Source: Achromobacter veterisilvae (GTDB lineage: Bacteria; Pseudomonadota; Gammaproteobacteria; Burkholderiales; Burkholderiaceae_B). Taken from it: a DNA stretch of 64,000 bases. The stretch spans positions 1-64,000 of the forward strand of contig NZ_UFQC01000036.1 in NCBI RefSeq assembly GCF_900496975.1, in the 5' to 3' direction. Shown here piece after piece: positions 29,527-38,166 of the stretch. The stretch's first letter is position 1; each line of letters starts with the position of its first letter. The translations under genes and the position numbers were made by a program. The notes under the pieces were generated by a model that was given only the letters and a program-made list of their open reading frames with translations, was not told where the DNA came from and searched no databases.

Positions 29527-30352
29527 GAGCGAATCCTTGCGGACGCAGGCGCAGCGTCAGCGCCGCCAGCACCGCGATCGTGACGCCGCCCAGGATGGGG
29601 CTGACCAGCACGCTGACCAGCACCTGGCAGGCGCCGTAGACCAGGCAGGTCAGCAGCAGCGCGGTGATCGAATGCCCCGACACCATCACCAGCATGAAGG
29701 CGCTGATGAGCCAGGCCAGCCCCATGTTCGGGTCCACGCTGGACAGCGGCGTGATCAGCGCGCCGGCCAGGGCCCCCAGGCCGGCGCCCAGGCCGAAGGT
29801 GATGAAGCGGATGCGCTCGGCGTTGATGCCCAGGCCGCGCGCCAGGTTCTCGTTCATGATCACCGCCCGCGTCCTCACGCCGAAGCGCGTGCCGTTGAGC
29901 AGCAGCAGCGTGGCCCCGTACACCAGCAGCGCGGCGGGGACCAGCAGCAGCCGGTAGGCCGAGTAGTCGGTGCCCAGGAAGGCCACGGCGCCCTTGACCG
30001 GCGCGTCGGCGAACTGCACCTCGCGGCCGAACGCCATGGTGATCAGTTGCCCGATCACGATGCCCAGGCCCCAGGTGGCCAGGATGGCGTCCAGCGGCCG
30101 TTTGTACAGCGGCCGCACGATCAGCCGTTCCACGCCCGCGCCCACCGCCGCGCCGACGGCCAGCGCGAAAGGCAACGCCAGCCACGGGTTCAGGCCCAGT
30201 TGCGTCACGACCAGGCTGGCGTAGCTGCCCAGCGTGATGATGGCGCCGTGCGCGAAATTGACGATCTTCATGACGCCGAAGATGATCATCAGCCCGGCCG
30301 TCACGATGAACAGCATGGCCGCGGTGCTCAGGATGTCCAGCAACAATCCCAT
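29519..30352 (-). CDS. Branched-chain-type ABC transporter permease (LivH type)
   Basis: A 277-residue membrane protein with about eight hydrophobic segments and the family motif FGVMKIVNFAHGAIITLGSY near the N-terminus. It pairs with the permease half of the fused protein. AGGAG lies seven bases before the ATG. It is the third gene of the amide operon. Confidence 0.93.
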   Translation of the reverse strand: MGLLLDILSTAAMLFIVTAGLMIIFGVMKIVNFAHGAIITLGSYASLVVTQLGLNPWLALPFALAVGAAVGAGVERLIVRPLYKRPLDAILATWGLGIVIGQLITMAFGREVQFADAPVKGAVAFLGTDYSAYRLLLVPAALLVYGATLLLLNGTRFGVRTRAVIMNENLARGLGINAERIRFITFGLGAGLGALAGALITPLSSVDPNMGLAWLISAFMLVMVSGHSITALLLTCLVYGACQVLVSVLVSPILGGVTIAVLAALTLRLRPQGFAHD

Positions 30353-30395
30353 CGGGGTCTCCTTTGCCGCCCGGCGGGCGGGCGGCGCGCAAGCG

Positions 30396-31562
30396 CTACT
30401 TCAGGTCGGGGCACTGGGCGCCCGGGTCCACCTGGTCGAAAGTCTGCAGGATGCGGATGGACCCGTCCTGCTGCACCTGGCCCAGGCGCATGGTCAGGGC
30501 CGCGTGCCGCTGGCGGTCCATGCGGACCGGGCCGCGCGGGCCGTCCACCGACACCTCGCTCAAGGCCTGCACCACCTTCGCGGGGTCGGTGCCGCCGGCC
30601 TTCTCGACCGCGGCCTTGTACAGGAAGAATCCCTCGTACTGGGCGGCCGAGAATTCGTTGGCCGTCTTGGCCTGGCCGCCGAACTTGGTCTTCAGCCCCT
30701 CCAGGAACTTGCGGTTCTGCGGCGTGTCGATGCTGGTCAGGTAGGACGAGGACAGGTACATGCCCGCCGCGGTGTCGCCCATGGTCTTGGCCGTGCCTTC
30801 GTCGATGGCCAGATTGCCGTAGGGCATGCTCAGGCCGGCGGCCTGGATCTGCTTGGCCAGGCTGACATTGGGGCTGCCGCCCGCGGTCGAGCTGATCAGC
30901 GCGTCGGGCTGCGCCGAACGCACCTTGGACACGATGGCGGTCCAGTCCGAGCCGTCGATGGGCAGGTATTCCTCGCCCACCACCTTGCCGCCCTGCTTCT
31001 CGATGTATCCCCGCGTGAACTTCAGCATGCCGCGGCCGAACGCGTAGTCGCTGCCGATCAGGAAGAAGGTCTTGGCCTGGCGCGTTTTCATGAAGTGGTC
31101 CACCACCGGCGCGACCTGCTGCTCCGGCACCCAGCCGTTGACGTGCATCCAGCGGCTGCACGAGCGGCCTTCGTAAAAGGAGGTGTAGATGTACGGCACC
31201 TTGCCGCGCGCGATGATGGGCAGCGCCGCGTTGCGCGCGGCGCTGGTTTCCATGGCGATGACGGCGTCCACCTTCTTCTGGAACACCAGCGTGTCGTAGG
31301 CCTTCTGCGCGCCGACCGCGCCGGAGGCGTCATCGGCGATCTCCAGCTCGATCTGCCGGCCCAGGATGCCGCCGGCGGCGTTGATCTCGTCGGCCGCAAG
31401 CTGCGAAGCCTGCACTACGCCGGGCGCCACCACGCTGTTGGCGCCCGACAGGCCGACGGGCACGCCGATCCGCAGGGGCTGCGCGGCATGCGCGGCGGCG
31501 CCGCCGCACAACAGCGCCGCGAAGGACAATCGGGTAAGAAAACTGCAAGACGGGAACTTCAT
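30396..31562 (-). CDS. Amide/branched-chain-type ABC substrate-binding protein
   Basis: A 388-residue periplasmic protein with a signal peptide (cleavage near GGAAAHAA) and the Leu/Ile/Val-binding fold: LRIGVPVGLSGANSVVAPG, AADEINAAGGILGRQIELEI and FFLIGSDYAFGRGMLKF. It is the transport receptor, distinct from the cytosolic AmiC sensor of the same fold in this operon. It lies 35 bp after the amidase gene. By context the ligand is probably a small amide or urea-like compound. Confidence 0.92.
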   Translation of the reverse strand: MKFPSCSFLTRLSFAALLCGGAAAHAAQPLRIGVPVGLSGANSVVAPGVVQASQLAADEINAAGGILGRQIELEIADDASGAVGAQKAYDTLVFQKKVDAVIAMETSAARNAALPIIARGKVPYIYTSFYEGRSCSRWMHVNGWVPEQQVAPVVDHFMKTRQAKTFFLIGSDYAFGRGMLKFTRGYIEKQGGKVVGEEYLPIDGSDWTAIVSKVRSAQPDALISSTAGGSPNVSLAKQIQAAGLSMPYGNLAIDEGTAKTMGDTAAGMYLSSSYLTSIDTPQNRKFLEGLKTKFGGQAKTANEFSAAQYEGFFLYKAAVEKAGGTDPAKVVQALSEVSVDGPRGPVRMDRQRHAALTMRLGQVQQDGSIRILQTFDQVDPGAQCPDLK

Positions 31563-31597
31563 GGTTTTCTCCTTGGGGGTCGGCTATCCGCCGTTGT

Positions 31598-32479
31598 TCA
31601 ACGCTGCGCCGGCGTATCCGCCGCGCCCAGCCGCTCGTAGACATCGCAGCGCCGGTCGCGCAGCACGTGGTTGAACGCATTCAACTGGCGCCCGCGGCGC
31701 GCGGCCTTGAGGTCGACGGCGGCGAGCAGGATCTCTTCCCGGTCGGCGCTGGCCGGGCCGGCCGCGGTCCAGCCTTGCGAGCCCACGATCAGGCTGCGGC
31801 CCACGAAGGGCTGCCCGCGCTCAATGCCGACCCGGTCGGCGCACACCACCGTCAGGCCGTTGCTGTGCGCGCCCGCGATCGCCAGCGCATGCGCCATGGC
31901 CGGGCCGTCGGGGGTCTGGCCCGGCATGGGCACCCAGTTCGTCGGCACCGCGACCAGGTCCGCGCCGCGCAGCGCGAGCAGGCGGTAGACCTCGGGGAAC
32001 CAGCCGTCGTAGCAGATCGCCACGCCCAGCCGGCCCAGTTCGGTATGGAACACCGGCAGGCCCAGGTCGCCCGCCTCGAAATACAGGTTCTCGTCGCCCC
32101 ACAGGTGCAGCTTGCGATAGGTGCCGATATAGCCTTGCGGTCCGGCGACCAGCGCCGAGTTGTACAGGCGGTCCCCGCAGCGCTCGGCGATCCCCGCCAC
32201 CAGGTAAATGCCCCGCCGTTCGGCCAGCGCGATCCAGGCGCGCGAGGACGGCCCCTCCGGCACGGGCTCGGCCAGCGCGTAGGCTTCTTCGCGGCTTTCG
32301 AACATGTAGCCGGTATTGGCCAGTTCGGGCAGCACCACCAGGCGCGCGCCCCGCGCAATGGCCTCTTCCGCCAGCTCGATGGAACGCGCCACGTTGGCGG
32401 CGACCTCGCCCATGGCCGGGGCCGTCTGCAGGCTGGCCACATAGGCCGTGGGCACGGGTTGCGGATCGGACGGTTGCAT
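31598..32479 (-). CDS. Nitrilase-superfamily amidase (carbon-nitrogen hydrolase)
   Basis: A 293-residue cytosolic hydrolase with the full Glu-Lys-Cys triad: Glu in VVLPELANTGY, Lys in TYRKLHLWGDE and Cys in GVAICYDGWFPEVYR. These enzymes hydrolyse amides to acid plus ammonia. Length is typical of the branch but shorter than AmiE aliphatic amidases (about 345), so the substrate need not be acetamide. The ATG at 32479 has AGGAG seven bases upstream; longer frames run into the leader. It is the first gene of the operon and lies just behind the leader terminator. Confidence 0.93.
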   Translation of the reverse strand: MQPSDPQPVPTAYVASLQTAPAMGEVAANVARSIELAEEAIARGARLVVLPELANTGYMFESREEAYALAEPVPEGPSSRAWIALAERRGIYLVAGIAERCGDRLYNSALVAGPQGYIGTYRKLHLWGDENLYFEAGDLGLPVFHTELGRLGVAICYDGWFPEVYRLLALRGADLVAVPTNWVPMPGQTPDGPAMAHALAIAGAHSNGLTVVCADRVGIERGQPFVGRSLIVGSQGWTAAGPASADREEILLAAVDLKAARRGRQLNAFNHVLRDRRCDVYERLGAADTPAQR

Positions 32480-32509
32480 GCGATCTCCTTCGTGGAAAAC
32501 AAACGAAAA

Positions 32510-32545
32510 AGCCCCCGACCACGCAGTGCGTGCAAGTCGGGGGCT
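32510..32545 (-). terminator. Leader intrinsic terminator before the amidase gene
   Basis: On the minus-strand transcript AGCCCCCGAC pairs perfectly with GTCGGGGGCT (10 bp). An inner CACGC/GCGTG stem caps the loop and a TTTTT run follows. It ends about 30 bases before the amidase ATG, so it is inside the operon leader rather than after a gene. This is where an AmiR-controlled terminator should be. Confidence 0.85.
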
Positions 32546-32569
32546 GTTATAGCCAGACGGTATGTTCAG

Positions 32570-32631
32570 GCAGCAATCATTGCTGCGGGGTGCGGCAAGG
32601 GCGCGGAACACGCCCCGATCAGTGTTGATCG
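32570..32631 (-). promoter_or_regulatory. Candidate antiterminator hairpins in the amidase leader
   Basis: Two perfect inverted repeats lie just upstream of the terminator. CGATCA-ACAC-TGATCG (32616-32631) comes first in the transcript and GCAGCAAT-G-ATTGCTGC (32570-32586) second. A third small pairing, GGCT/AGCC around ATAAC, would use the terminator's 5' arm and so compete with it. Such tandem hairpins are the type of target ANTAR proteins bind, but the loops do not clearly fit the published hexaloop consensus with A1 and G4. Confidence 0.5.
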
Positions 32632-32638
32632 TGGACAA

Positions 32639-32668
32639 ATAATAGGGATGCGGCGGCGTCCTGAACAA
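32639..32668 (-). promoter_or_regulatory. Candidate sigma-70 promoter of the amide operon
   Basis: On the minus strand TTGTTC (-35, 32663-32668) and TATTAT (-10, 32639-32644) are 18 bp apart. Transcription from here would start just before the two leader hairpins and give a leader of roughly 150 bases including the terminator. The -35 matches only in TTG. TGTTCAGG at the -35 is also an inverted repeat of CCTGAACA near the second hairpin. Confidence 0.45.
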
Positions 32669-32711
32669 TAAGAGGTTTCCCGGACGGCCCGCCGGGATGC
32701 GAGAATAGGCC

Positions 32712-33056
32712 CTAGACGCTGCGCCCGTCGTACGGTATCCGGCTCAACGCGTTCAGGTCCACCGTTTCCAGGCAGCGCGCGTTCACCGCCGCCGTTTCCT
32801 CGCCCTTGGGGCTTGCGCCGAAGCCGAAGGGCGCGCAGCCGCAGTGGGCGCAGAAGTGATGCGCGATCACGTGCTTGTTGAATTTGTAGGTCGACAGGCT
32901 GTCCGTGGACGAGGTGATGCGCAGGTTCGCGCGCGGCACGAACCACAGCAGGTAACCCTTGCGGCTGCAGTGCGAGCAATTGCACTCCAGTACCTGGGAC
33001 ACATCGCCGTCGACTTCGAACGCGATTCGTCCGCAGTGGCAGCTTCCTTTTTGCAT
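32712..33056 (-). CDS. GFA-family (glutathione-dependent formaldehyde-activating-like) protein
   Basis: A 114-residue zinc-binding protein with the family cysteine pattern CHC (6-8), CNCSHC (25-30) and CAHC (about 69-72). Family members are named for formaldehyde-glutathione condensation, but many small ones have unknown roles. It is divergent from the VOC gene and lies upstream of the amide operon on the same strand; that operon has its own promoter-like region, so joint function is not implied. Confidence 0.87.
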   Translation of the reverse strand: MQKGSCHCGRIAFEVDGDVSQVLECNCSHCSRKGYLLWFVPRANLRITSSTDSLSTYKFNKHVIAHHFCAHCGCAPFGFGASPKGEETAAVNARCLETVDLNALSRIPYDGRSV

Positions 33057-33149
33057 GGCCGGGCTCCTTCGGTATTGTGGGTCGGGCTTCCATCATAGAG
33101 CGGCGCCGGCAGTCCTGGCACCGCCATCGTCCCACCTACCGGAGACATC

Positions 33150-33578
33150 ATGCCCCAACTATCCGCCTATCTCAGTTTCGACGGCAACTGCGCCGAGGCC
33201 ATGCGCTTCTACGAACGCGTGCTGAGCGGGCGGCTGGAAGCGCTGATCCGCTACGCGGACGCGCCGCCCGACGCCGCCATGCCGGTCCTGTCCGCCGAAG
33301 ACGCCGAGCGCATCATGCATGCGCGGCTGGGCCTGGACCAGCAGACCTTGATGGGCAGCGACGCCACCGCCGGGCATCCCTATCCCGGCAAGCAGGGCGT
33401 GGCGCTGTCGCTGGCCTATCCCACGGTATCGGACGCGCAGCGCGTCTTCGACATGCTGGCCGACGGCGGCAGCATCACCATGCCGCTGCAGAAAACCTTC
33501 TGGGCCGAGGCCTACGGCGCGCTGATCGACCGCTACGGCACGCGCTGGATGGTGAGCGGCGGGCGCCTCAGCCAATAG
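33150..33578 (+). CDS. VOC-superfamily (PhnB/glyoxalase-like) protein
   Basis: A 142-residue protein with the PhnB-type N-terminus (LSAYLSFDGNCAEAMRFYER) and a paired beta-alpha-beta-beta-beta fold ending in DRYGTRWMVS. Members are dimeric metal-binding proteins of varied or unknown activity. It precedes the MFS gene by 34 bp on the same strand. Confidence 0.85.
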   Translation: MPQLSAYLSFDGNCAEAMRFYERVLSGRLEALIRYADAPPDAAMPVLSAEDAERIMHARLGLDQQTLMGSDATAGHPYPGKQGVALSLAYPTVSDAQRVFDMLADGGSITMPLQKTFWAEAYGALIDRYGTRWMVSGGRLSQ

Positions 33579-33612
33579 GCGCGGCCCGCCCGCTATCAAG
33601 GATCCGTACCCG

Positions 33613-35052
33613 ATGACGCATGGAATCCACGGCACGCAACGCTGGTGGGCGCTGCTGGTGCTCTGCCTGGGCGTGCTGATGATCGTGCTGGACACCACGA
33701 TCGTGAACGTCGCCCTGCCTTCGATCCGCCAGGATCTGCATTTCACCGAGACCTCGCTGGTCTGGGTGGTCAACGCCTACATGCTGACCTTCGGCGGCTT
33801 CCTGCTGCTGGGCGGCAGGCTGGGCGATCTGCTGGGGCACCGCCGGATGTTCCTGGCGGGCCTGACGCTCTTCACGCTGGCCTCGCTGGCCTGCGGGCTG
33901 GCCCAGGGCCAGGCGCTGCTGATCGGCGCGCGAGCGGCCCAGGGGCTGGGCGGCGCGGTGGTGTCGGCGGTGTCGCTGTCGCTGATCATGAACCTCTTCA
34001 CCGAGCCCCACGAACGGGCGCGCGCCATGGGCGTGTACGGCTTCGTCTGCGCGGGCGGCGGCAGCATCGGCGTGCTGCTGGGCGGACTGTTGACCAGCGC
34101 CCTGTCGTGGCACTGGATCTTCCTGGTCAATCTGCCCATCGGCGTGCTGGTCTATGCGCTGTGCCTGCGCCTGATTCCGGCCGCCGCGCCCGCCGCGGGC
34201 GGCGCCCGCCTGGACGCGGCCGGCGCCCTTGCCGTCACGGCCTCGCTCATGCTGGCGGTGTACGCGGTGGTCAACGGCAACGAGGCGGGCTGGGCCTCCG
34301 CGCAATCGCTGATCCTGCTGGGCGCGGCCGCCGCGCTGATGGCGCTGTTCCTGGCCATCGAGGCGCGGGTGGCCTCTCCGCTGATGCCGCTGGCGCTGTT
34401 CCGGCTGCGCAACGTGGCCACCGCCAACGTGGTCGGCGTGTTGTGGGCCGCGGCCATGTTCGCCTGGTTCTTCGTGTCGGCCCTGTACATGCAACTGGTG
34501 CTGGGCTACAGCCCCATGCAGGTCGGGCTGGCCTTCCTGCCCGCCAATCTCATCATGGCGGCGTTCTCGCTGGGGTTGTCGGCCAGGCTGGTGATGCGCT
34601 TCGGCATCCGCGCGCCGCTGGCCGCGGGCCTGTTCATGGCGGCGCTGGGGTTGGCGCTGTTCGCCCGCGCGCCTGTCGACGGGACCTTCGCGGCGGACGT
34701 GCTGCCCGGCATGCTGCTGCTGGGCCTGGGCGCGGGCGTGGCCTTCAACCCCATGCTGCTGGCGGCGATGAGCGACGTGGAGCCCAGCCAGTCGGGCCTG
34801 GCCTCCGGCGTGGTCAACACGGCCTTCATGATGGGCGGCGCCCTAGGCCTGGCCGTGCTGGCCAGCCTGGCCGCGGCCCGCAGCGCCGGCCTGGCGCAGG
34901 CGGGCGCCGCGCCCACGGCCGCGCTCAACGGCGGATACCAGTTGACCTTTCTTGCGGGCGCGGCGATCGCGGCCCTGGCGGCGGCCTTGAGCGCGGCCCT
35001 GCTGCGCTCGCGCAATCGCGCGCTGCCCGCCCGGGCTGATACGCCGTCCTGA
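33613..35052 (+). CDS. MFS drug/H+ antiporter, DHA2 (EmrB/QacA) family
   Basis: A 479-residue inner-membrane protein with about 14 hydrophobic segments. The first helix carries the DHA2 motif (LDTTIVNVALPSI), and GGRLGDLLGHRRMF is the loop 2-3 motif A. It probably exports toxic organic compounds by proton exchange. No TetR or MarR regulator is adjacent, and the substrate is unknown. Confidence 0.92.
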   Translation: MTHGIHGTQRWWALLVLCLGVLMIVLDTTIVNVALPSIRQDLHFTETSLVWVVNAYMLTFGGFLLLGGRLGDLLGHRRMFLAGLTLFTLASLACGLAQGQALLIGARAAQGLGGAVVSAVSLSLIMNLFTEPHERARAMGVYGFVCAGGGSIGVLLGGLLTSALSWHWIFLVNLPIGVLVYALCLRLIPAAAPAAGGARLDAAGALAVTASLMLAVYAVVNGNEAGWASAQSLILLGAAAALMALFLAIEARVASPLMPLALFRLRNVATANVVGVLWAAAMFAWFFVSALYMQLVLGYSPMQVGLAFLPANLIMAAFSLGLSARLVMRFGIRAPLAAGLFMAALGLALFARAPVDGTFAADVLPGMLLLGLGAGVAFNPMLLAAMSDVEPSQSGLASGVVNTAFMMGGALGLAVLASLAAARSAGLAQAGAAPTAALNGGYQLTFLAGAAIAALAAALSAALLRSRNRALPARADTPS

Positions 35053-35068
35053 GCGGCCGGCTGGGAAT

Positions 35069-35989
35069 TCAGCGGCGCTTGCCGAACACGGACTTCGGCG
35101 TGCGGCCGTGAAAGCGCGTGAAGGCTGCGCTGAAATTGGCCGGATGGCGGTAGCCCACCCCGTAGGCTGCCTGCGCCACCTGGCAGCCGGTTTCCAGCAG
35201 GTCCCAGGCCCGCTGCATGCGCAGCGCGGTCAGCAGCCGGTGCGGGCTGCTGCCGTATAGCTTGCGGAAACCTTCCTTCAGCTTGAATTCGTTCAACCCC
35301 ACGGCGATGCAGAGGTACTGCACGGTGAGGTCGCGGTCCATCTGCTCGCTCATGAGGGCGCGCGCCGCTTCCACGCGCGCGATGTCGGCCTGGCTGAGCC
35401 GGCCCGGCTCGGGCGCCAGCGCCAGGCCGCGCAATTGGCGCGACAGCAGCGTCAACGCGCGGATGTGCGCGTCCAGCGGATCCCCGCCCGATGCAAGTTC
35501 GGCCGCCGCCGCGGCCGACTCGGGGCTGGTCCTGATCCGCGCCAGGCAGCGCAGCCGGCCTTCGCCCAGCAGCGCGTCGGCGCGCTCGTCGCCCGCGTAC
35601 CGGCGCAGTATCGGTTCACCCACCAGCAGCCGCAATTGCGATACGGCGGCGCCGCCCAGGTAGCGGCGTTCTCCTTTGCTGCGCTGGAACGCCGTGACCG
35701 TGGTGTAGCCGCCGCGGAAGTCCAGCGCCGAACCGTCGGCCCCCTGGTAGGCCGACACGCCCTGCATGGCCAGCGTGATGACCAGCGTGCGCGCGCCGTA
35801 GCCGGCCGCGTTCTCTTCGATCAGGTCGCGCGCCGGCGCATAGCGCGAATGCACCAGCGCCAGGCCGTCGTCCAGTTCCAGCCGGTCCGCATGGCAGGCG
35901 CCCAGGTCTTGCGGCAGGGCATGGCGCAGCCAGCCCGGGCGGGGGCTGCCGGCGGGCTGGGCCAGCGTGGAAGGAATGCGCAGGGACAT
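35069..35989 (-). CDS. AraC-family regulator (siderophore-uptake type)
   Basis: A 306-residue protein with a C-terminal double helix-turn-helix (LTVQYLCIAVGLNEFKLKEG; VAQAAYGVGYRHPANFSAAF) typical of AraC and in particular PchR-like regulators (LKEGFRKLYGSSPHRLL). The N-terminal part should sense a ligand, probably the ferric siderophore. It is divergent from the TonB receptor. The ATG at 35989 has AGGA seven bases upstream; an upstream ATG at 36118 would run through the operator region and is unlikely. Confidence 0.9.
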   Translation of the reverse strand: MSLRIPSTLAQPAGSPRPGWLRHALPQDLGACHADRLELDDGLALVHSRYAPARDLIEENAAGYGARTLVITLAMQGVSAYQGADGSALDFRGGYTTVTAFQRSKGERRYLGGAAVSQLRLLVGEPILRRYAGDERADALLGEGRLRCLARIRTSPESAAAAAELASGGDPLDAHIRALTLLSRQLRGLALAPEPGRLSQADIARVEAARALMSEQMDRDLTVQYLCIAVGLNEFKLKEGFRKLYGSSPHRLLTALRMQRAWDLLETGCQVAQAAYGVGYRHPANFSAAFTRFHGRTPKSVFGKRR

Positions 35990-36035
35990 GGTTTTTTCCT
36001 GGGGCGGCGCCCGGATTGCGCCGGCCGCTCCGATT

Positions 36036-36068
36036 CGCATACGAATGGATCCGGAACGCATACGGATG
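36036..36068. promoter_or_regulatory. 21-bp-spaced direct repeats, likely AraC-regulator operator
   Basis: CGCATACGAATG (36036-36047) and CGCATACGGATG (36057-36068) match at 11 of 12 positions and are spaced exactly 21 bp, two helical turns, on the same face. A partial third copy (CGCATAAAG) starts at 36084. Tandem sites like these are typical of AraC-family dimers. They lie between the divergent regulator and receptor genes. Confidence 0.6.
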
Positions 36069-36086
36069 TTAATGATATTCGTTCGC
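36068..36086 (+). promoter_or_regulatory. Fur box upstream of the TonB receptor
   Basis: The 19 bases GTTAATGATATTCGTTCGC match the Fur consensus GATAATGATAATCATTATC at 14 positions by eye. It lies 70 bp before the receptor ATG and directly next to the second direct repeat. This suggests Fur repression plus AraC activation. Confidence 0.7.
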
Positions 36087-36156
36087 ATAAAGAAATACCA
36101 TTTCCGGGACGGCCGCACAACCAGGAAGACGGCCGCGATGCCGCACAGGAATCCCG

Positions 36157-38148
36157 ATGATGAAGCCCCTTCCCTATACGCCTGCCGCCTGCGCCCTGCT
36201 CTGGCTGGCTGTCGCGCCGGCCGCCCAGGCGCAGGCCCCCGCCGAGCTGTCCGCCATCACCGTCACCGCCGACAAGCAGGAGCGCGCGCTGGAATCGGTT
36301 CCGGCCAGCCTGTCCGTGTTCGACGGCGACATGCTGGAGGCCCAGGGCATCCAGGACCTGGAAGCCTTGCAGACGGTCACGCCGGGCCTGAGCTTCCAGC
36401 CCTTCGGCCAGGCGGGCGTGAACTCCCCCGTCATGCGCGGGCTGTCCGCCAATTTCTTTTCGTTCTCGACCTCGACCTTGCTGGTGGTGGACGGCGTGCC
36501 CACACTGACCGCGCAAGGCTATGACGACCAGTTGCTGGCCATCGACCGCGTCGAAGTGCTGCGCGGGCCGCAGTCCACACTCTACGGCCGCAATGCCGAG
36601 GCCGGCGTCATCAATATCCACACCCTCCAGCCCGACAACACGGTGCGCGGCCAGTTCTCCGCCGAGGCCGGCAGCCGCGACCTGCGCGCGCTGCGCTTCG
36701 ACCTGAGCGGCCCGCTGGTGGAAGACCGGCTCTACGCCAGCGTCGCCGGCACCTGGCGCAGCCAGCACGGATTCATCGACAACACCTATACCGGCAAGCG
36801 TGAGGACGACCGCGAACTGCGCAACGGCAAGCTGGCCCTGCGCTGGACGCCGTCGGCACGCACCGACGCGACCTTGCGCTACGCGCAGCAGGATTACCGC
36901 GACAGCGCCGCGTTGTGGGGGTCGCCGGCCGCACCGCGCGCCACCGTGGCCTCGGGCACGCCCGGTTGGAACCGGTCCGTCGGCCGCAGCGCCTCGCTGT
37001 CCGCTCGCCATGATTTCGACTCGGGCCTGCGCCTGTCGTCCGTGACCGCCTGGAACGATTTCCGCGACCGCGTGCAGCAGGACACCGACTTCCTACCGGC
37101 CGACCTGCTGCACATCGCCCGCGATCACCGCTTCCGCAATCTGTCGCAGGAGTTCCGGCTGGAAGGCGACTGGAGCGGCGCGCACTGGCTGGCGGGGGTG
37201 TACGCCGACGGCGACGACCACGACCTGCGCAACACGCAGAAAATGCCCATGGGGCTGACGCAAAGCGTGGTGAACCTGCGCGGCAGCTCGACGGCCGCCT
37301 TCACCCATTGGACGGTGCCCCTGGCCGAACGCTGGACGCTTGAAGCGGGCGCGCGAGTCGAGCGCGACGAGATCCGCTTCAGCCCGCAAGGCGATACGCG
37401 GCGCCGGTCCGACTGGACCCGCGTGACTCCGCGCATCGCCTTGCAGTATGCGTTCGCGCCGCGCCAGCAGGTCTACGCGTCGGTGTCCGACGGCTTTCGC
37501 GCGGGCGGCTTCAACGTGTTTTCGCCGGCGGCCGACTACGCGCCCTACCAGCCCGAGACGCTGCGTTCCTACGAGATCGGCGCCAAGGGCTGGCTGTCCG
37601 GCAACCGCCTGCGCTATTCCAGCGCCGCGTATGTGATGACCGTCAAGAACATGCAGGTTCAGCAGATGCCGCTGCCCGGGCTGGTCTACGTGACCAACGC
37701 GGCCTCGGCGCGCTCGATCGGCGCGGAGTTCGAACTGGAGTATCTGGTGGGTGACGGCTGGTCGTTGCAGGCGGGGCTGGGGCTGAACCGCACGCGCTTT
37801 TCCAGCTTCCGGGACGGCGCCGCGGACTACGCCGGCAACGACAATCCCTTCGCGCCGCGGGTCAACGGCTACCTGAGCGCGCGCTACGACGCGCCGGCGG
37901 GCTGGTACGCCCAGGCCGCCCTGACCGGCACCAGCAGCGTCTACCTGGACGCCGCCAACCGCTACCGCCGCAACGGCTACGGCCTGGTCAACCTGGCGGC
38001 CGGCTTCACCTTCAGGCAGGTCGAGATCACGGCCTACGTCAACAACGCCGCCAACCGCCGCTACGACGCGGTCGGCTATCAGAACGGCATCGTCACCGTC
38101 TACAGCCCGCCGCGCGAAGCCGGCCTGCGCCTCACCTGGCGCCTCTAG
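36157..38148 (+). CDS. TonB-dependent outer-membrane receptor (siderophore type, no STN domain)
   Basis: A 663-residue receptor. The signal peptide ends near AAQAQA; the plug starts at LSAITVTADKQERALES (TonB box-like ITVTA) and includes IDRVEVLRGPQSTLYGRNAE; the barrel ends with LRLTWRL. It lacks the N-terminal signalling domain of the other receptor in this window, which fits AraC rather than FecIR control. It heads the locus with a methyltransferase and an FptX-like transporter. The ligand is unknown, probably a siderophore given the Fur box. Confidence 0.94.
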   Translation: MMKPLPYTPAACALLWLAVAPAAQAQAPAELSAITVTADKQERALESVPASLSVFDGDMLEAQGIQDLEALQTVTPGLSFQPFGQAGVNSPVMRGLSANFFSFSTSTLLVVDGVPTLTAQGYDDQLLAIDRVEVLRGPQSTLYGRNAEAGVINIHTLQPDNTVRGQFSAEAGSRDLRALRFDLSGPLVEDRLYASVAGTWRSQHGFIDNTYTGKREDDRELRNGKLALRWTPSARTDATLRYAQQDYRDSAALWGSPAAPRATVASGTPGWNRSVGRSASLSARHDFDSGLRLSSVTAWNDFRDRVQQDTDFLPADLLHIARDHRFRNLSQEFRLEGDWSGAHWLAGVYADGDDHDLRNTQKMPMGLTQSVVNLRGSSTAAFTHWTVPLAERWTLEAGARVERDEIRFSPQGDTRRRSDWTRVTPRIALQYAFAPRQQVYASVSDGFRAGGFNVFSPAADYAPYQPETLRSYEIGAKGWLSGNRLRYSSAAYVMTVKNMQVQQMPLPGLVYVTNAASARSIGAEFELEYLVGDGWSLQAGLGLNRTRFSSFRDGAADYAGNDNPFAPRVNGYLSARYDAPAGWYAQAALTGTSSVYLDAANRYRRNGYGLVNLAAGFTFRQVEITAYVNNAANRRYDAVGYQNGIVTVYSPPREAGLRLTWRL

Positions 38149-38166
38149 CAAACAAGGAATCCAGGC

